A program made the position numbers and the translations under genes. Source: Tipula vernalis (Eukaryota; Arthropoda; Insecta; Diptera; Tipulidae). Taken from it: 64,000 nt of DNA. Positions 40,641-51,790 of the stretch are shown piece after piece (position 1 is the first letter of the stretch; each line of letters opens with the position of its first letter). Location of the stretch: positions 96,945,930 to 97,009,929 of the forward strand of contig OY282560.1 of NCBI GenBank assembly GCA_958295665.1, written 5' to 3'. Under the pieces are notes generated by a model, which saw only the letters and a program-made list of their open reading frames with translations, had not been told where the DNA came from and made no database searches.

Positions 40641-43600
40641 ATTTTTTGATTGGCCCAAACATTTAATTAACTAAATTGAAATAAATTCAATGAGTGTTAC
40701 TAAAATATTTAATTTGAACTCAAAATCTAAATTTACAAAACTAAATTTGAATCGCTTAGTCTAGAAATTTACTTGCTTGTATAAAAAATTATCCAAAACT
40801 GGGTAGCTAGCAAACCTAGTAAACCTTTTGTGTCAATATGTTTGTTTATAAACTACCAGTGGTGAAGAGAGAAATTAGAGAAGTGGGATATGTAAGCGGG
40901 AATTTCTTAATATCTGTAAAATATTTAAATTCGACGCCAAGGAATTCTTAAAATTCGACAGTTACGACAAAAATTTGTCTAATTGAACAGAATTTTCATT
41001 AAACAATTTAAAGAAAATCTCCAAGTATTTCTATTCAAAAAAATTTTGAAAATATTTGTTCTTGTGTAATTCTGGTTAGGTACGAGAAATCCAAATTTTG
41101 TCTAGAAATTGTTGTATTTTAAATTTTAGCATCTTAAAATTCTGGAAATTCGATAACAGAATATTAAAAATGTATTAATCTAAAAAATTTGAAAGCTTAA
41201 TTGGTTTTGTAAAAATATTGGTCTAGAATTCCATGTGAATTTGTATTTCAGTATTTTGAATTTTCCCAAAAATGTTGTTTTGAACTTTTCTTATAATACG
41301 AGTATAATTGAATTGTGACTAAATTTTCAAAATTTTGTTTAAGGGATTTTGAATTTTTATGAAAATGCGACATATTAGACAGTAGATATTATCAGAAATG
41401 AAAAACGCAAATTTCTCTTAGTTTAACATTTAATTTTAAAAAAATTCGAAATTCAAGTAATTTTTTAACCTATAGTCTAATTTGTTTAAACTTTACAAAA
41501 TTTATATAAAATATTTTCCGAATTATTGTTACTTTTTTGAAAAATTAAAAATCGAAAACAAAATTTGTTTCCAAAATTTATTATTAAAATAATTCCAAAA
41601 TTTGAAATTTTCACAACTTTTTCATCAAAATATATTTTACCTACCAAAGAATTATGTGAATACAAAATTCGAATTTTTTTTTAGCGAAAATCTTCAAATT
41701 TTGAAAATTCAATGACAAATAATTCAAAAAATTGGAAAATTTTTACAAATTCAAAGCATTTACAAAACAGTAATTATCTCGAGTTACGAATATTTTTGCC
41801 TAGAATGTTATTTGCCTTTGTTAAATGTTTGCTAATTACGCGGTGAGCTTTTAATCTTTTTTGTAAGTTAATAAAATTTCATTAAGCCTCCAAATTTAGT
41901 AAAAAAAAATATCAGAAATTTGTTAATAGTTGATAAATTTGTTTAATAAAGAAAATTACTAGTAAATTGTTAAGTCAGAATTTAGTAGGAATGTCAAAAT
42001 TGGTTCAAAATTCGAAGTTGCCTGAACTTTGTTTAAACGTGATTTTAAGGTTGGCAAGTTATTTTGATTGCTTCACATCTCCATCTTTATTTTTTACAAA
42101 TATAGAGAGCTTGTCGTATTTGAGATAACTTATAACTTATACAAAATATTTAATTTGTTTTATAAAATTCCGTTTAAGTTTGGAATTTAAACAAAATTTC
42201 AAAAGAAAATTAAAGTGTATTTAAATATTTTCGAAATATTTAAAAATTCGAATATTTCAGATTTTGAAAAAAAAATCAGAATTCAAATTTTTATAATTCT
42301 GGTTAAAATAGAGTTACTAAAATTTTAGCAGAAATTTAGAGAATTTTAGAAATTTCAAAAATAAATTCTAAATTTTAAAATTTAGAATTTAAAATTAATC
42401 CCAATACAGACAACTAACAATTCGAAATATTTTAGAATACAAAAAACTTTGAAAACCGTTTAATTCAAGTTAAAAGCAAACTTTATAAAAACAATCGATT
42501 AATGTAATATAGAATATGATTATGGAATTTCGTCGAAATTCAGATAAATATTTGAAACATTTACTAATTGTTTTGAATATTACAAAGAAATTTCATTAAT
42601 TTTCAAAATTTAGTCTAAAACCAGAATTTTATAAAATATTTTCAAATTTCCTTAAACGAAAATTTAAATTGTTAAACATTTAATAATAAATTTTATAATG
42701 TTCCGATTAAATTTAAAATTAAGAAAAATATTTAAACGTTTAAGAAGCATTTAAAATTTTAGAATTTCGAAATATTTTAATGTTATTTATTAATAAATAA
42801 GTTTTAAAATAGACATTTTTAAATGTTGTCAAAATATAAAATTCGAAAAAAAATTACAAAATTTAAAAATTTCATAACAACTTCAATTTCATATATTTTT
42901 TTTTTTTGTTTGATTAATTCCAAAATTCTGAATTTAAAATATTTTCAAATTTTGTACAGACAATTAAAAATTCGAAATATTTTAGATATAACTTTCGAAA
43001 TTAATAGAATGTCAATACAAGGAAATCTCAAAATTGGATAAAGTCTTACAGTTTGATCACATTTAATATTTTAACAAATTCAGTTATAATATAAAATATC
43101 CAGAATTTCGAATCTACTCCGTGTAGAGCAAATTTCACAATTCGGAAAATTAATAAAATGGAAAATATTTCCTCGAAATTTAAGTAAATATTTTAAACAT
43201 TTAGGAATTCTTTACGTAAAATTTCCACTTTTTATGAAAACCTTTAATTAAAATTTTTTTAAACTTGATGTACATTTTTATAAATTTCCGGATAAGTTGG
43301 GCATTTTTAACGAATTATTTTTAAAATTTTCCGATTTTCGAAATTCGGAAACCAGATGTTTAATTTATAAGTATATACAACCGCTTACTTGGAAATATTT
43401 TTTTGTTCTCAAATTATTGATAAATGGGATTAAATGCTGAGTTTTTAGACTTCAGAGATAGAGACTTCAGAATTTTATTTTTCTTGCATGCAATTTTAAA
43501 ATTTAATATTGATGCATTTCAAAATTCAAAATATAAAATCATTTCCAAGATTTTGTTCGACATTTAAAAATTCTGAATATTACAGAATTTCATACGTTTT

Positions 43601-46200
43601 TGAAATTGATAGAATGAATATTAAAATAATTTTATAATTTCAGTTTCAATATAAAATATTCAGAATTTCGAAAACCTTTTACGAGGTATAATTTTCAATT
43701 TATTTACCCGTATAATTCAAATTTATAGCACAAACTTCACATTATGCTAAAAAAAAAATTGAATAAATATAATTTATGGAAAGTTTGAAAATTATTTACG
43801 TTAAATTTGGTTAAATATTACAAACAATATACAATGGAAATGGAATTCCATAAAATAAATCCAAAATTCTTATTAACGTAAAACATTGGTTAAAATTGTG
43901 AAATTTTTAAAAATTAAATACACAATTTTAAATATTTTCCGATTAAGTTTGGCATTTAAAACGGAATTTCAAAAACCTCACAACAGCTTATGTCACGTTT
44001 CATAAATAACTAAACTTTTTTAACTAAAAATTGTTTAGTGGATTTTAATGGCCAATGACAGGCCATCGTAGAGATGTCATCCTGAAAGTGAACATAAGGT
44101 CTGCTGTGTGTATCTTGAATAGATAATTTGTAGTGGTCATCATATTAGTGCGACCCTGGCCTCAACAGACCAGTTATCGATTTTAAAGCAAAACCGTATC
44201 CCAATAATTGTTGGCCATTGAATATCCACAACACAATTTTTAGTATACGGTTTTAGTATAAAATCTATAACTGGTTTATTGAAGGTGCGCGCTAGTATGA
44301 AAGCTTCTAGAAATCATCTGCTGAATATACACAAAGATAACCCTATATTCAGTTTTTGGTCCTGTTATTGGCCATCGATTATGAACCTACGCTTTTTACG
44401 GAGGGTCCTTTATGTTATTCTTTTGTTTAATTACGTACTAGGACGAGTTGGCTGTATAAGGTTGGAAATATAATTTTGTACAGTTACCACAAATTATTTC
44501 AGATCGGAAGTTCATTTGTTATCTTAAATATGTTTTGTCTACGAGCTGTTGTTAGGTTCCATTGTTATCAATACAAATGCAGTTTGCATTTCGCACCAAG
44601 ATTTTTTGTCATATACTTCTCACTAGTAACTTACTTAAACATTTGAGAAATTTATTTTTGGAAAATTTGTAAAGTCAGTTATCAAATTGTTTATAAATAA
44701 AGTCTAAAATTTAAAAATTTATAAAATTCGATTTACCACATATTATTCAGAACTTCACAAAATTTACGAAATCCAAAAAGCAGAATTGTATTACGTTCTC
44801 ATTCAATTGTAAAAAGTAATATTGATTAATTTCAAAATTTGGAATTTAAAATAATTTTTAAGATTTGCACAGACAATTAAAAATATCAAATAAATTCAAA
44901 AGTTTAGTTTTATATTATAAAATATCCAAAAATTCCAAAAATATCCAAAAATAATTTTAAAAAATAATTTTTGGAAACACCTCACCTTTTTCTCAAAATT
45001 CAGATAAATCTTTAAACATTTAGAAATTGTTTACCGTTAAATATGGTTAAATACACCTTGTTCAAAATTCAAAATTCCAATTTTTATTGAAATCTTGAAT
45101 TGTTCAAAATTTAATATCTGATTTAGAGTGGAATTTTTTTATAAATTTGTGGAATTTATCTAAACTTTAAGGAAATATTTTAAATTTGAAATTTTGTTAG
45201 AAAACGAAACATTCAAATTCTGATTAATTGAAACATTCGAGAAATTTACTGGAATTTGATAAAATTTTAGAATTTACAAAATTTGTCAAAATTTCCGGAA
45301 TCTAAAAATTAAATCGAAAAGCAATTTCAGAATTGTATAACCTATTTTCATGCAATTTTTAAACTTTGAATTAATTAATTTCATAATTCGCAATTTCAAA
45401 TAATTTTCAAATTTTGAACAGACAATTTAAAAATTTAATATCAAATCAAAATTAATTGTTGTGTAAAAAATTTTCAAATTTGGTCTAATACCAGAATATT
45501 ACAAAATAAATTCAAGATTTTAAAAATTTAATAATTAATTTTTTAAATATCACAATAAATTTAAACATTTTGGAAATATTTCAAATTTTTGAAACTTCAG
45601 AGTTTGAACGAAAATTCAGAAAGCAAATTTTTCAAATGCTGATAAATTCAAAACAAATTCAAGCAGCCAATCAACTTAAGCATTCGAGAAATTTATTAGA
45701 ATTTAAGTGACATTAAAAACCAAAATCTTGAAATTTAAAAATTTTATGAAAATTTTTATTCAAAATATATAAAATTCAAAATTTAAAAATTCTAAAACAT
45801 TCGATAAAAACCTCAGAATATTAGTTTACTTGTAATTTTAAAAATTGAATGATATATTTAGAAGAATGGGTACCGAAAATTCCAAAATTTAATTTTTAAA
45901 TATTTAGAGGTTGAAAATTACAATCAAATTAACGAAATTTCAAAAATCTTTTAAATTTGGTCTAAAATCACAATGTTTTTGTGATCGGATTAAATTAAAA
46001 TGTCCTAATTAAAATTAAGAAAAAATTTAAAAATTTAGTTAAAACTATCCCAATATTCCGAAAAGTTCCTCAAATTTTTTAAAATTTTGATCAAATATTT
46101 GGCCTAACCTTCAAATTAAATTAAATGTCTCCAGAATTTGGTTAAATAGTAAAATTAAGAAATTTTGTAAATTTCTTAGTTCGATAAGTGTTTGTCATTT
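40640..46200. repeat. Degenerate AT-rich satellite block G (about 550-600-bp spacing)
   Basis: A landmark of the form TGT.CAGACAATTAAAAATTC plus GAAATATTTTAGA recurs near 42405, 42955, 43555, 44868 and 45416, at spacings near 550-600 bases or twice that. Words such as CAAAATTTGGTCTAAAA.CAG and TTTAAACATTTAG recur between them. Copies are strongly diverged. The block is split by the foldback element at 44048-44375. No gene. Confidence 0.5.
44048..44375. mobile_element. Foldback MITE, about 330 bp with long imperfect inverted arms
   Basis: The two halves are imperfect reverse complements. ATGGCCAATGACAGG at the left end pairs with CCTGTTATTGGCCAT at the right end. Inner blocks also pair: CATATTAGTGCG (44141) with CGCGCTAGTATG (near 44288-44299), and the strongest stem, ACCAGTTATCGATTTTAAAG (44169), with the segment ending TAAAATCTATAACTGGT (44275). 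Arms are about 150 bases at perhaps 70-80% identity around a loop near 44200-44244. The sequence is clearly less AT-rich than satellite block G on both sides. It has no coding capacity; superfamily unknown. Confidence 0.65.
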
Positions 46201-47540
46201 TCGCTTAATTTCGAGGTTATTTCCGAGTACCAAATTAATGACGTTCAATTACGCAAAAAAAATAATTTTTGGTTTCCACAATCGTCAGGGTCACCCATAT
46301 GATATTGTCACCTAACATCACCACACCATAATTTTGCAAATATGATTTTAATAGGCGAGAGCTATATACGCAATTTTTTTTTTATCTAATATGGGCATTT
46401 TATATAATATTAAACGATATCTTCAAGTCGTTAGTAAACGTTTCCATGTGTAATTGAACAAAAAAAAAAAAATCTTGAAGGTGGAATTAATAGATTTTGT
46501 TAACAGTCCATGAACTTGGGTTGTACGTGTGTTTGTGTCATTCAATATCGAGGAGAATTTTTTTTTTATGTATATAATTATTTAAATCGTCCAGCTAGTA
46601 ATTCTCTACGTTTTTTACATTTTTTTTAACAAGACAGAACAAAACAATACAAATAATGTAATCAAATCAAATAATAAACAAAAACCTTATAATGTCAAGC
46701 CATTTGGTTTAGTATATTGTTTGTGCATGACTTTGTCTAATTAAAATAAAAAAAATAAAATTGTAAAATAACAAGATAGTATATACGAGTAAGATTAAGA
46801 TGCGTGGCTTAAACGAATATTATAATCCTAGATGCACGCGGTTAAAATAGGATTTGTTGTCATGTCTTGTCTCAATTTTGTTAACAATATATATACGTGC
46901 CATGCACCACATTCAGTGTATATATGGAATGCAAAAATGCAATTAAAATTACGTTCGGCCTGTCTATTCAGCCTGTCATCTCATGTACTCTCTCATGTAT
47001 TTAAATTTTTTTATTTATAACAACATGATCTCATATATACTCGCGCGCTATATACAAACATACATACAGACATACAATATGAATTAAATACATGCGCAAA
47101 CGACAAAACATCAAATTGATTGATCGATTATAATTTAGGACTCCGCTTACCGACTCTGAATGTACACCACAAGGTTTTGTATTTTTAGGTCTCAAACAAC
47201 ACAATACCTTGTCAATTTTTGACAGAAAGTTACCATAACTAAATTTTAGTTTTGTACAGCTTACGAATGTATATAATAAACAATGGGGCAACCAACCAAA
47301 CCAAGTTATTTACATTTTATGTTGTTGTTGTACATATACAAGATTACAAAATTTCATTGAGAATTTCTTTTATATTTCGAGGACACTTTATATCCGATTT
47401 TTTATTTTTTATTTTTACTATTTCCTTTAATAATTTATGAATGTTGAGATAATTATGCAAAAATAGCGATGCTATTGAACTCACGTAATTTTTGATTGTA
47501 ATCTAAATACTAAAACAAAATTTTTTTTATATATTTCCAG
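46200..47540. other. Non-repetitive stretch before the second MH2 exon
   Basis: Ordinary AT-rich intron sequence with poly-T/poly-A runs, ending in the pyrimidine tract and acceptor of the exon at 47541. Short frames at 46832-47020 and 47031-47291 show no motif. Confidence 0.45.
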
Positions 47541-47907
47541 GGTGTTAAAATAAAAATGGATGATGCTGGTAATATACTAATTAGACGTTATTCGAAATCA
47601 AATGTATTTATTAAAAGTACGGCTAGCACACCAAACGAGGAGACCGCAATCGGTGGTGAAATATTAAAATTACCAAATCAAGGATTAGAAAGTGAAAAAA
47701 TTGTTAAACTATTTGATATGAAAAAATTTCAATCGAATGTGAATCGTGAATTGAGACGAGCGTATCCGGATCGAAGGCGTCTCGAAACCCAATGCCTATC
47801 ACTAATATCGTTTGTTAAAACGGAAAATGATATATTAGATTGTCCGGTGTGGGTTTTAATAATTAATGTGGTTGCAATGGATATGTTAAAAAGTAAATTA
47901 CCTCCAG
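47541..47907 (+). CDS. exp/reb: Internal exon, core of the MH2 domain (Expansion/Rebuff-like)
   Basis: A 367-nt internal exon (122 codons plus one base) between the acceptor TATATTTCCAG and the donor CAG|GTAAGT. It starts GVKIKMDDAGNILIRRYSKS and ends MLKSKLPP. Aligned by eye with SMAD MH2 domains, GVKIKMDDAGNILI corresponds to the strand G-V-x-L-x-x-x-G-G-E-V, NVFIKS to the x-I-F-V-Q-S strand, EILKLP to the V-C-K-I-P strand, and VKLFDMKKFQSNVNREL to the K-I-F-N-x-x-E-F helix start. The basic segment RRAYPDRRRLETQ and the hydrophobic segment WVLIINVVAMDML form the C-terminal helix and strand. A C-terminal SSxS phosphorylation motif is not visible here; the next exon lies beyond a phase-1 intron and was not found. 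The ATG at 47556 is an internal methionine, not a start. The family is confident; exp versus reb is not resolved. Confidence 0.85.
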
Positions 47908-48463
47908 GTAAGTCTCATTTAAAGTTCATTCACACATCTTAACGTTATGTTCTAAATCGAAATCGTGATGCATCTCTATTTGGTTTATCTAAACAATTAT
48001 ATAATTATTATTAAATATTTTGAGTTTTCTTGCTTTGAGCACTATTAATTTATCATCATCTTCATCTAAAGAAAAGATGAAATATGAGATGAGAATGGAG
48101 CATAAAGCATAAAAATTGTATTTACTTTTTCTAATGATTGATCTAATTTGGCATAATTTATGGTAAACGATGAACCAATTGTAATAAATTATGCCCTAAA
48201 CAAATCAATAAAATCTATCAAAATATTTTGAAATTTAGTTGAATGAAATACGAACGAAGTGAACAATTTTTGTGTTATGAATACAAGTGCGCTGAATCTC
48301 CTAATAGGGTGACCATAAATTATTACCAAAAAAAAAGTCAAGAGAATTTGATTGTTTCAAAAATACTAAAAATGTAAACATTTCTTATAATTATCCAAGC
48401 ATTGGCTTATTAGAAATACCGTCTTAAAAATTTTGACCTTGCTGAAACGGAAACCGCTAGGTA
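47908..48463. other. Start of the next intron, nothing recognised
   Basis: It begins with the donor GTAAGT after the MH2 exon and is AT-rich. The sequence changes character near 48430, where a transposon relic begins. Confidence 0.5.
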
Positions 48464-48840
48464 TTGCTACAAGATTTCGACCAATGCTATAGTTGGAAAG
48501 AAAACAACATAAACACTTCAGATCATTTGCTGTGTGGTGTCGAAACAAATAACGGAATCATATATAAAAAGCAAATACTTTGTAGAGATGGAAATTGCCT
48601 TTTCAATACAATCGCAACAGCTCGAATATTTAGTTCAACAAATGCGGTCTGAGATAATTAATTTCATCTATAATGGATTCCTGTCTACAAGTATATGGTC
48701 CAGAACAATACTCGGCCAGGTATTTAAATGATTTACAAATGGATGAGTTCTGGGGTGGTGCCGAGTGTCTATCTGCCATATCCACACTAAAACAACTTAA
48801 AATAAACATTCATTATACCAACATTTGTAATCAAATCTGA
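48464..48840 (+). pseudogene. OTU-like cysteine protease domain, frameshifted
   Basis: One frame (48464-48652) carries CRDGNCLFNTIA at 48581-48616. This is the OTU catalytic signature D-G-x-C-L-F/Y with the nucleophile Cys and upstream Asp. After a break near 48645 another frame gives EIINFIYNGF. A third frame (48703-48840) reads QYSARYLNDLQMDEFWGGAE, then LSAISTLKQLKINIHYT. That matches the OTU segment in which W-G-[GT]-x-x-E-[LC]-x-A-[LI]-S precedes the I-x-[IV] strand. The final catalytic His region is not evident. OTU proteases cleave ubiquitin chains, and some retrotransposons carry one. It runs directly into the endonuclease sequence, so it is part of the same element by position and strand; the junction at 48840 could be a deletion scar. 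Confidence 0.7.
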
Positions 48841-48842
48841 TT

Positions 48843-49600
48843 TTGGTTGTCGATTTCAACGCTCATATTAGATCTAGTGACACCTCTAAGGAACAAAATG
48901 TTGGTTAAAATTTATATCATCGCACATCGAATGAGAATGGTGTTGTTCTAGTGTTGCTTGCTAAATTAGGACAACTTTTTATCCCAACAACAAAAGGGCG
49001 AAGACAGGTGACCACTACCTGGGCTGATGGAAAATATACCCTCAGATAGATCACATGCTAGCTCGGAGATGGAATCGGTCTATTTATGTACAATCAGTAC
49101 GAGCAGACTCTTTCCAATATTCCATAAATGACTATCGCTTGATTTGGATCAAATGTGCACAAAGGAAGGGGTCTAAAAAAATAACAATTAGACTACCGCA
49201 AAGTCACCCAACACAGATCTAGCCTCTCTTTATGCATACAATTCGAGCCTCCTCCAACAGCTGCTGAAATAAATTCAATCATTCAGCATATTCGATCTGT
49301 AACTGCCCCGGGTATAGATGCGATCCCAATTGAACTTGCCTACCCGCTGAATTATTGGATGCTAGGAGGAAAAATGTGCAAAAGTGAAAAAGGAGGTCAA
49401 TGAATATCAACGAATCACATTATGCAACGTGGGATACAAAATATAAAGAATAAAGGCATTAAACAGGGATGTCCTTTATCCCCACGTTTATTTAACTTTA
49501 TTTTTAATGAGGTCATATAACGAAATCAATTACAGCTTCCACTGGTACTCGACTATGCTGATGTTATAGTGCTTATTACTCGCAAATTGCTTTGAGTCCA
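48843..49600 (+). pseudogene. RTE-like endonuclease and reverse transcriptase fragments
   Basis: The endonuclease starts at LVVDFNAHIRSS (48843), the V-G-D-F-N-A site with G replaced by V. It continues with TTW..G and QIDHMLARRWNRS (49043-49082), which covers the QIDHIL block. Then PPTAAEINSIIQHI and TAPGIDAIPIEL (49250-49340) form the linker, QGCPLSPRLFNFIFNEVI (49464-49517) is a reverse transcriptase block, and LDYADVIVL (49548-49574) replaces the catalytic YADD with YADV. At least four frame changes separate these pieces. The missing endonuclease N terminus and the mutated catalytic pair mean that it cannot be active. Confidence 0.78.
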
Positions 49601-50340
49601 GAGTCTGGACCAAGGCCAAGCAGTTTTTGATAGGTTGTCTGATTCATGATCTGCTAGCTGAGATTGGCTGAGAAATTTTTGGGCCGCCGTTGAATTTTCA
49701 TGTATACAGGATGATAAAACACACATGTCACTATCAAGTGCTCTAACATTTTGGGAACGGTGGAGTTTCGAATGCAATCTGGGAAATGATGAGTGGGAGA
49801 CGAAAGAGGTTAAATAATTTAACTGGCGCGATAGAAAGTGTTATAAACATAAAGTTCGTATTTGAGATTTTATCTTTAGCTTCCCACATAGGTTGCTTCC
49901 AAATAATATTGTGTGTACCTGATATCCTCGAGACCAAGATAAAAGTTCAAAACAAGATAAACTCAAGGATACTCGAGCGAAGCTAAACTACGATATTGCA
50001 CTTCTGGTATTTCACTCCATGGTATAATGTATGAATGGTTCCTCATCATGACCAATCAAATCGTATCATCATGGAGTTTAAGAGGAATATAAATAGCGAA
50101 ATCTTTACATGTTCAATGTTTTCATTTTCACTGTCAAGAGGTGAGTGGATCCGAGTGTGGATGGGAAGTGAATTGAATGATTTGCTGAATGAAGAAGATT
50201 GGCAGTTAGCTTATTGTACTTCGGTCTAAAAAGACCAAACTATTGAAATCCTTTCAAAAATGATCAAAAATTTGGTTGGTTCAAAACCACTTTTCTCGAC
50301 GTTTTGAAAGTCCCTTTTGGAACCTGTGCGTCAAGAGGGC

Positions 50341-50680
50341 CGGGTATTTGGAACTTATCTATTTCTTAACTGATTTTAGTTAAATTTGATTTCCGCGATG
50401 GAAATGGGATTCTAAAATGAGTTTTGGATGAAGTTCTGGAATATGACTAAGTATGAAGGAACTTGGCTATTTCTCAACCGATTGTGATGAAGTTCGTTAG
50501 ATAGACAGGTATTGGGATTGTAAAATGATTTTTAAATTAAATTCTGGAATATGGTCAGTTAGGATAGAACTTGTCCATTTTTTAACGGAGTTTAATGGAA
50601 TTTTGCATGTGCGATGGTAATGGGATTGGATTTGAAAGAGAATTTCGTTTAGGGTTTAGTGGGAAGTTAGATTGAATTGA
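50341..50680. repeat. Three-unit 108-bp tandem repeat
   Basis: GGAACTT...CTATTTCT(T/C)AAC(T/C)GA-type unit starts lie at 50351, 50459 and 50567, exactly 108 bases apart. Each unit also carries ATGG.AATGGGATT or a relic of it, and the first two end TTCTGGAATATG. Units are 65-80% alike by eye. Origin unknown; it sits between two LINE relics. Confidence 0.7.
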
Positions 50681-50826
50681 GTTCATACAGGCATATAGCT
50701 TTCGAACCGAGTTTATTTTGAGATTGGGTTGGAAAATAAGTGTAGAGTTGAGCGAAGGGTTGAGATTTGGGTCGAGCTAGGTTAAAGTTCTGATCATCTT
50801 ATGAGGTTTCAGCCCTTTATATTTTT

Positions 50827-51012
50827 TCAGTTTATTTCATAGATAATTGAGTACTTTTTTATTTTGCGGTGCACTATTCCTCTGCCAAGCTTTTCGTGTA
50901 ATTCTCTGACTTCCAGAGGATAGCTTGGAGCTTTATTCATATTCTTGTGGCTAGTAGGAGTACTCTTCCAAGCTGATTTTTGAATGTTATCATTAAATAA
51001 TTCTAGTTCCAC
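50827..51012 (-). pseudogene. LINE ORF2 linker after the endonuclease (61-codon open frame)
   Basis: The frame reads FNDNIQKSAWKSTPTSHKNM and continues with basic residues to a stop at 50827. The I-x-x-[AS]-A-x-x-[AS]-T-P pattern is the conserved start of the endonuclease-to-reverse-transcriptase linker in Jockey-like ORF2. Upstream on the same strand lies SSDHSPVI, in keeping with this order. Confidence 0.55.
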
Positions 51013-51559
51013 TTATATCTGTGACGGTATTTTAATTGGCACTTGCGGTTCCTGGAATAGGTCCCAATTAGTTTTATTGCTTGTTAACTTAGGCGGACTT
51101 TTTTTATTAACTACAGTTGAGCTGATAGTCATGATAACGGGTGAATGATCAGACGAGAGTGAGGTCAGGTATTTTATTCTTATCCACTGGCCAGTGTTTT
51201 GGTTTATTTCCAGAAAGAAACTCGCAATTAACTGCTCTTCCTGCTTTAAAGAGCCCTTTTCCTTTAGTAGTTGTAAGTCTGGATCCCCAATAAAGAAATT
51301 TGGTTATTTAACCGTTTATTTAAGCCTTCTACGGCTAGTTCTTGTTTAGCTAATCGCATATTTAAGGCTTCTACATTACGCAGTATTCTTTCGAGGACGC
51401 TATCACTAGTGTTTGTTGGTTACTGTTGCACAATTTCTTAGAATGTTTAACGTTCTCATGATTTTGGATTAGGAAGTCTAAGTTCCACTTGCTGTTTGGA
51501 TTGTTTTCGCCCGTTTGATGTTACACGATTTTGTGAAACTTGTTGGGGTTTATTTCTTA

Positions 51560-51790
51560 ATTGTTGTAAAGTTTTAGCCACTTCACAACCTCTTTAGTTG
51601 GCAGGATGCTGCCCTTTGCAATTTATGGATTTTGCAGGTGCATTTTTAATCTCCGTACAAACTTTTGCATAATGTTTACCAGCACATCTCTACCAGCACC
51701 GTGGCTCTCGCCCGCAGTATTTCTGCTTATGGTTATAACTTTGACATTTCCTGCATTGCGGTATTAAACCGGTGGTTTTTCTTACTCTCA
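51560..51790 (-). pseudogene. Jockey-type ORF1 (gag) zinc-knuckle region
   Basis: Translated on the minus strand this reads PQCRKCQSYNHKQKYCGREP, a clean CX2CX4HX4C knuckle. Next is a second knuckle with CAGKHYAKVC (its first Cys pair is disturbed by a stop), then a third, INCKGQHPAN-stop-RGC, in which the usual Tyr codon has become a stop. This triple arrangement with C-x-x-C-x-G-x-H-P-A-N-Y-x-G-C is the hallmark of Jockey/I-group ORF1 proteins, which bind RNA. Confidence 0.8.

Larger units (their letters stand above)
33039..47540 (+). other. 14.5-kb phase-0 intron of the MH2 gene
   Basis: The intron is defined by the donor GTAAGA at 33039 and the acceptor TTTCCAG ending at 47540. The two exons join without frame change into one continuous MH2 segment. 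It holds a candidate MITE (33697-34065), two blocks of degenerate tandem repeats (34140-38800 and 40640-46200), a foldback element (44048-44375) and microsatellites. I saw no further exon inside it, but very short exons could be missed. Confidence 0.8.
48464..50230 (+). mobile_element. RTE-type LINE relic with an OTU-like domain
   Basis: Fragments of one decayed element run in order on the + strand: an OTU cysteine-protease-like segment (48530-48840), the middle and end of an RTE-like endonuclease (48843-49200), a linker and reverse transcriptase (49240-49580), and a C-terminal RTE tail near 50140-50210 reading WIRVWMGSELNDLL. The tail matches the usual RTE end block W-R-x-R-M-N-x-E-L-x-x-L. 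Frameshifts and stops are frequent and the first half of the endonuclease is missing. RTE family membership rests on QIDHMLARRWNRS, the TAPGIDAIPIEL linker and QGCPLSPRLFNFIF. The stretch 49580-50130 is poorly recognisable. Confidence 0.75.

Noticed and set aside
47556..47942. ATG-initiated 128-codon frame as a complete gene
   Set aside because: The MH2 homology begins five codons before this ATG at an acceptor and ends at a donor at 47907. The frame beyond the donor is intron.
49553..49937. Minus-strand open frames of 64-74 codons
   Set aside because: They lie antisense to the RTE-like LINE relic and have no motif of their own.
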